A DNA stretch of 5,363 nt from NCBI GenBank assembly GCA_022511505.1, contig JAFLTK010000078.1:1-5363 (forward strand), written 5' to 3'. Of this stretch, positions 4,955 to 5,363 are shown one piece after another (the first letter of the stretch is position 1; each line of letters begins with the position of its first letter). The notes under the pieces are model-generated. The model did not search any database. It had not been told where the DNA came from and was given only the letters and a program-made list of their open reading frames with translations. The translations under genes and the position numbers were made by a program. The DNA comes from Muribaculaceae bacterium (GTDB taxonomy: Bacteria; Bacteroidota; Bacteroidia; Bacteroidales; Muribaculaceae).

Positions 4955-5363
4955 ATGCAGCGAGCCTTTACATTTCTATTATATATCCTTTCGGCGGTCG
5001 CCGGTGTTGCGGCCCAAAGCCTCGACAGCCTGTGGAACCGATTTGTCAACCCCGAGAGGGCCGAGCGCACCAAGGTGTGGTGGTTTCACGGGGAAACGGA
5101 GACGACACGCGAGGGCATCACGGCCGACCTGACGGCGTTTCGCGACGCGGGCGTTGGCGGTGTGGTGTTCTATGACCAGGTGCACGGCAACGGCGAGGGG
5201 GCCGACGACGCTTTCTCGCCGCGGTGGTGGGAAATGCTCGTTTTTGCCGCCGAGGAGGCCGAACGGCTCGGGCTGACATTTGAGACACATTTGTCGAACG
5301 GCTACGTTGGCGGCGGCCCGTGGATTACACCCGAGCTGGGCATGCAGCAGCTGGCGGTGGTCG
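4955..5363 (+). CDS. secreted glycoside hydrolase, GH106 (alpha-L-rhamnosidase)-like, N-terminal fragment
   Basis: An open frame of 136 codons runs from the ATG at 4955 off the end of the window. Residues 1-20 form a signal peptide, with a hydrophobic core (AFTFLLYILSAVAGVAA) and a likely signal peptidase I cut after VAA before Gln21; there is no lipobox cysteine, so export to the periplasm is expected. The mature part has the N-terminal pattern of GH106-type proteins: VWWFHG at 41-46, REGITADLTAFRDAGVGGVVFYD at 52-74 (an EGITADL segment, then AGVGGV), SPRWWEML at 88-95, EEAERLGLTFETHLSNG at 100-116, and GGGPWITPELGMQQL at 119-133. GH106 members that are characterised remove alpha-L-rhamnose from pectic glycans, but many relatives in Bacteroidota are untested, so the substrate is open. 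The catalytic region is outside the window. It is divergent from the membrane cassette and markedly GC-rich. Confidence 0.8.
   Translation, partial: MQRAFTFLLYILSAVAGVAAQSLDSLWNRFVNPERAERTKVWWFHGETETTREGITADLTAFRDAGVGGVVFYDQVHGNGEGADDAFSPRWWEMLVFAAEEAERLGLTFETHLSNGYVGGGPWITPELGMQQLAVV

Noticed and set aside
4979..5290. A 103-codon minus-strand open frame opposite the glycoside hydrolase gene.
   Set aside because: The plus-strand frame has a signal peptide and family motifs; the antisense frame has neither and is favoured only by the GC-rich composition.

Overview
The window most likely comes from a member of the Bacteroidota, probably Bacteroidales. The reasons are the protein sequences of EF-G, S7, S12 and S10, the gene order rpsL-rpsG-fusA-rpsJ with no tuf gene after fusA, promoter-like sites matching the Bacteroidetes -33/-7 consensus (TTTG or TTG, then TAnnTTTG), and A/T-rich leaders without clear Shine-Dalgarno sites. 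The family cannot be fixed from this window.

Most of the window (1-3653) is the minus-strand str operon running into the S10 operon. Read in the direction of transcription it holds a good promoter (3653-3622), a leader of about 140 nt with a hairpin, rpsL (S12), a long 212-nt spacer with three inverted repeats, rpsG (S7), a 60-nt spacer, fusA (EF-G), a 154-nt spacer with a strong GC-rich hairpin, and the first 20 codons of rpsJ (S10), cut by the window edge. No other promoter match was found inside this series, so it probably forms one long transcript for 30S proteins and the translocase. The spacer hairpins are candidates for internal control or RNA processing.

Upstream of the str promoter, and on the same strand, lies a two-gene cassette (4785-3737) of small multi-pass membrane proteins that I do not recognise. 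The two genes overlap by ATGA and share a promoter that carries an 8-bp inverted repeat. No clear terminator separates the cassette from the str promoter.

Divergent from the cassette, on the plus strand from 4955 to the window end, is the start of a secreted glycoside hydrolase that resembles the GH106 (alpha-L-rhamnosidase) type. It has a signal peptide and a visibly more GC-rich composition than the membrane cassette. It suggests a polysaccharide-degrading gut or gut-like lifestyle. No mobile elements, CRISPR arrays, tRNA or rRNA genes were seen. Nothing here is clearly a new system; the best open questions are the RNA structures in the ribosomal operon and the unknown membrane pair.
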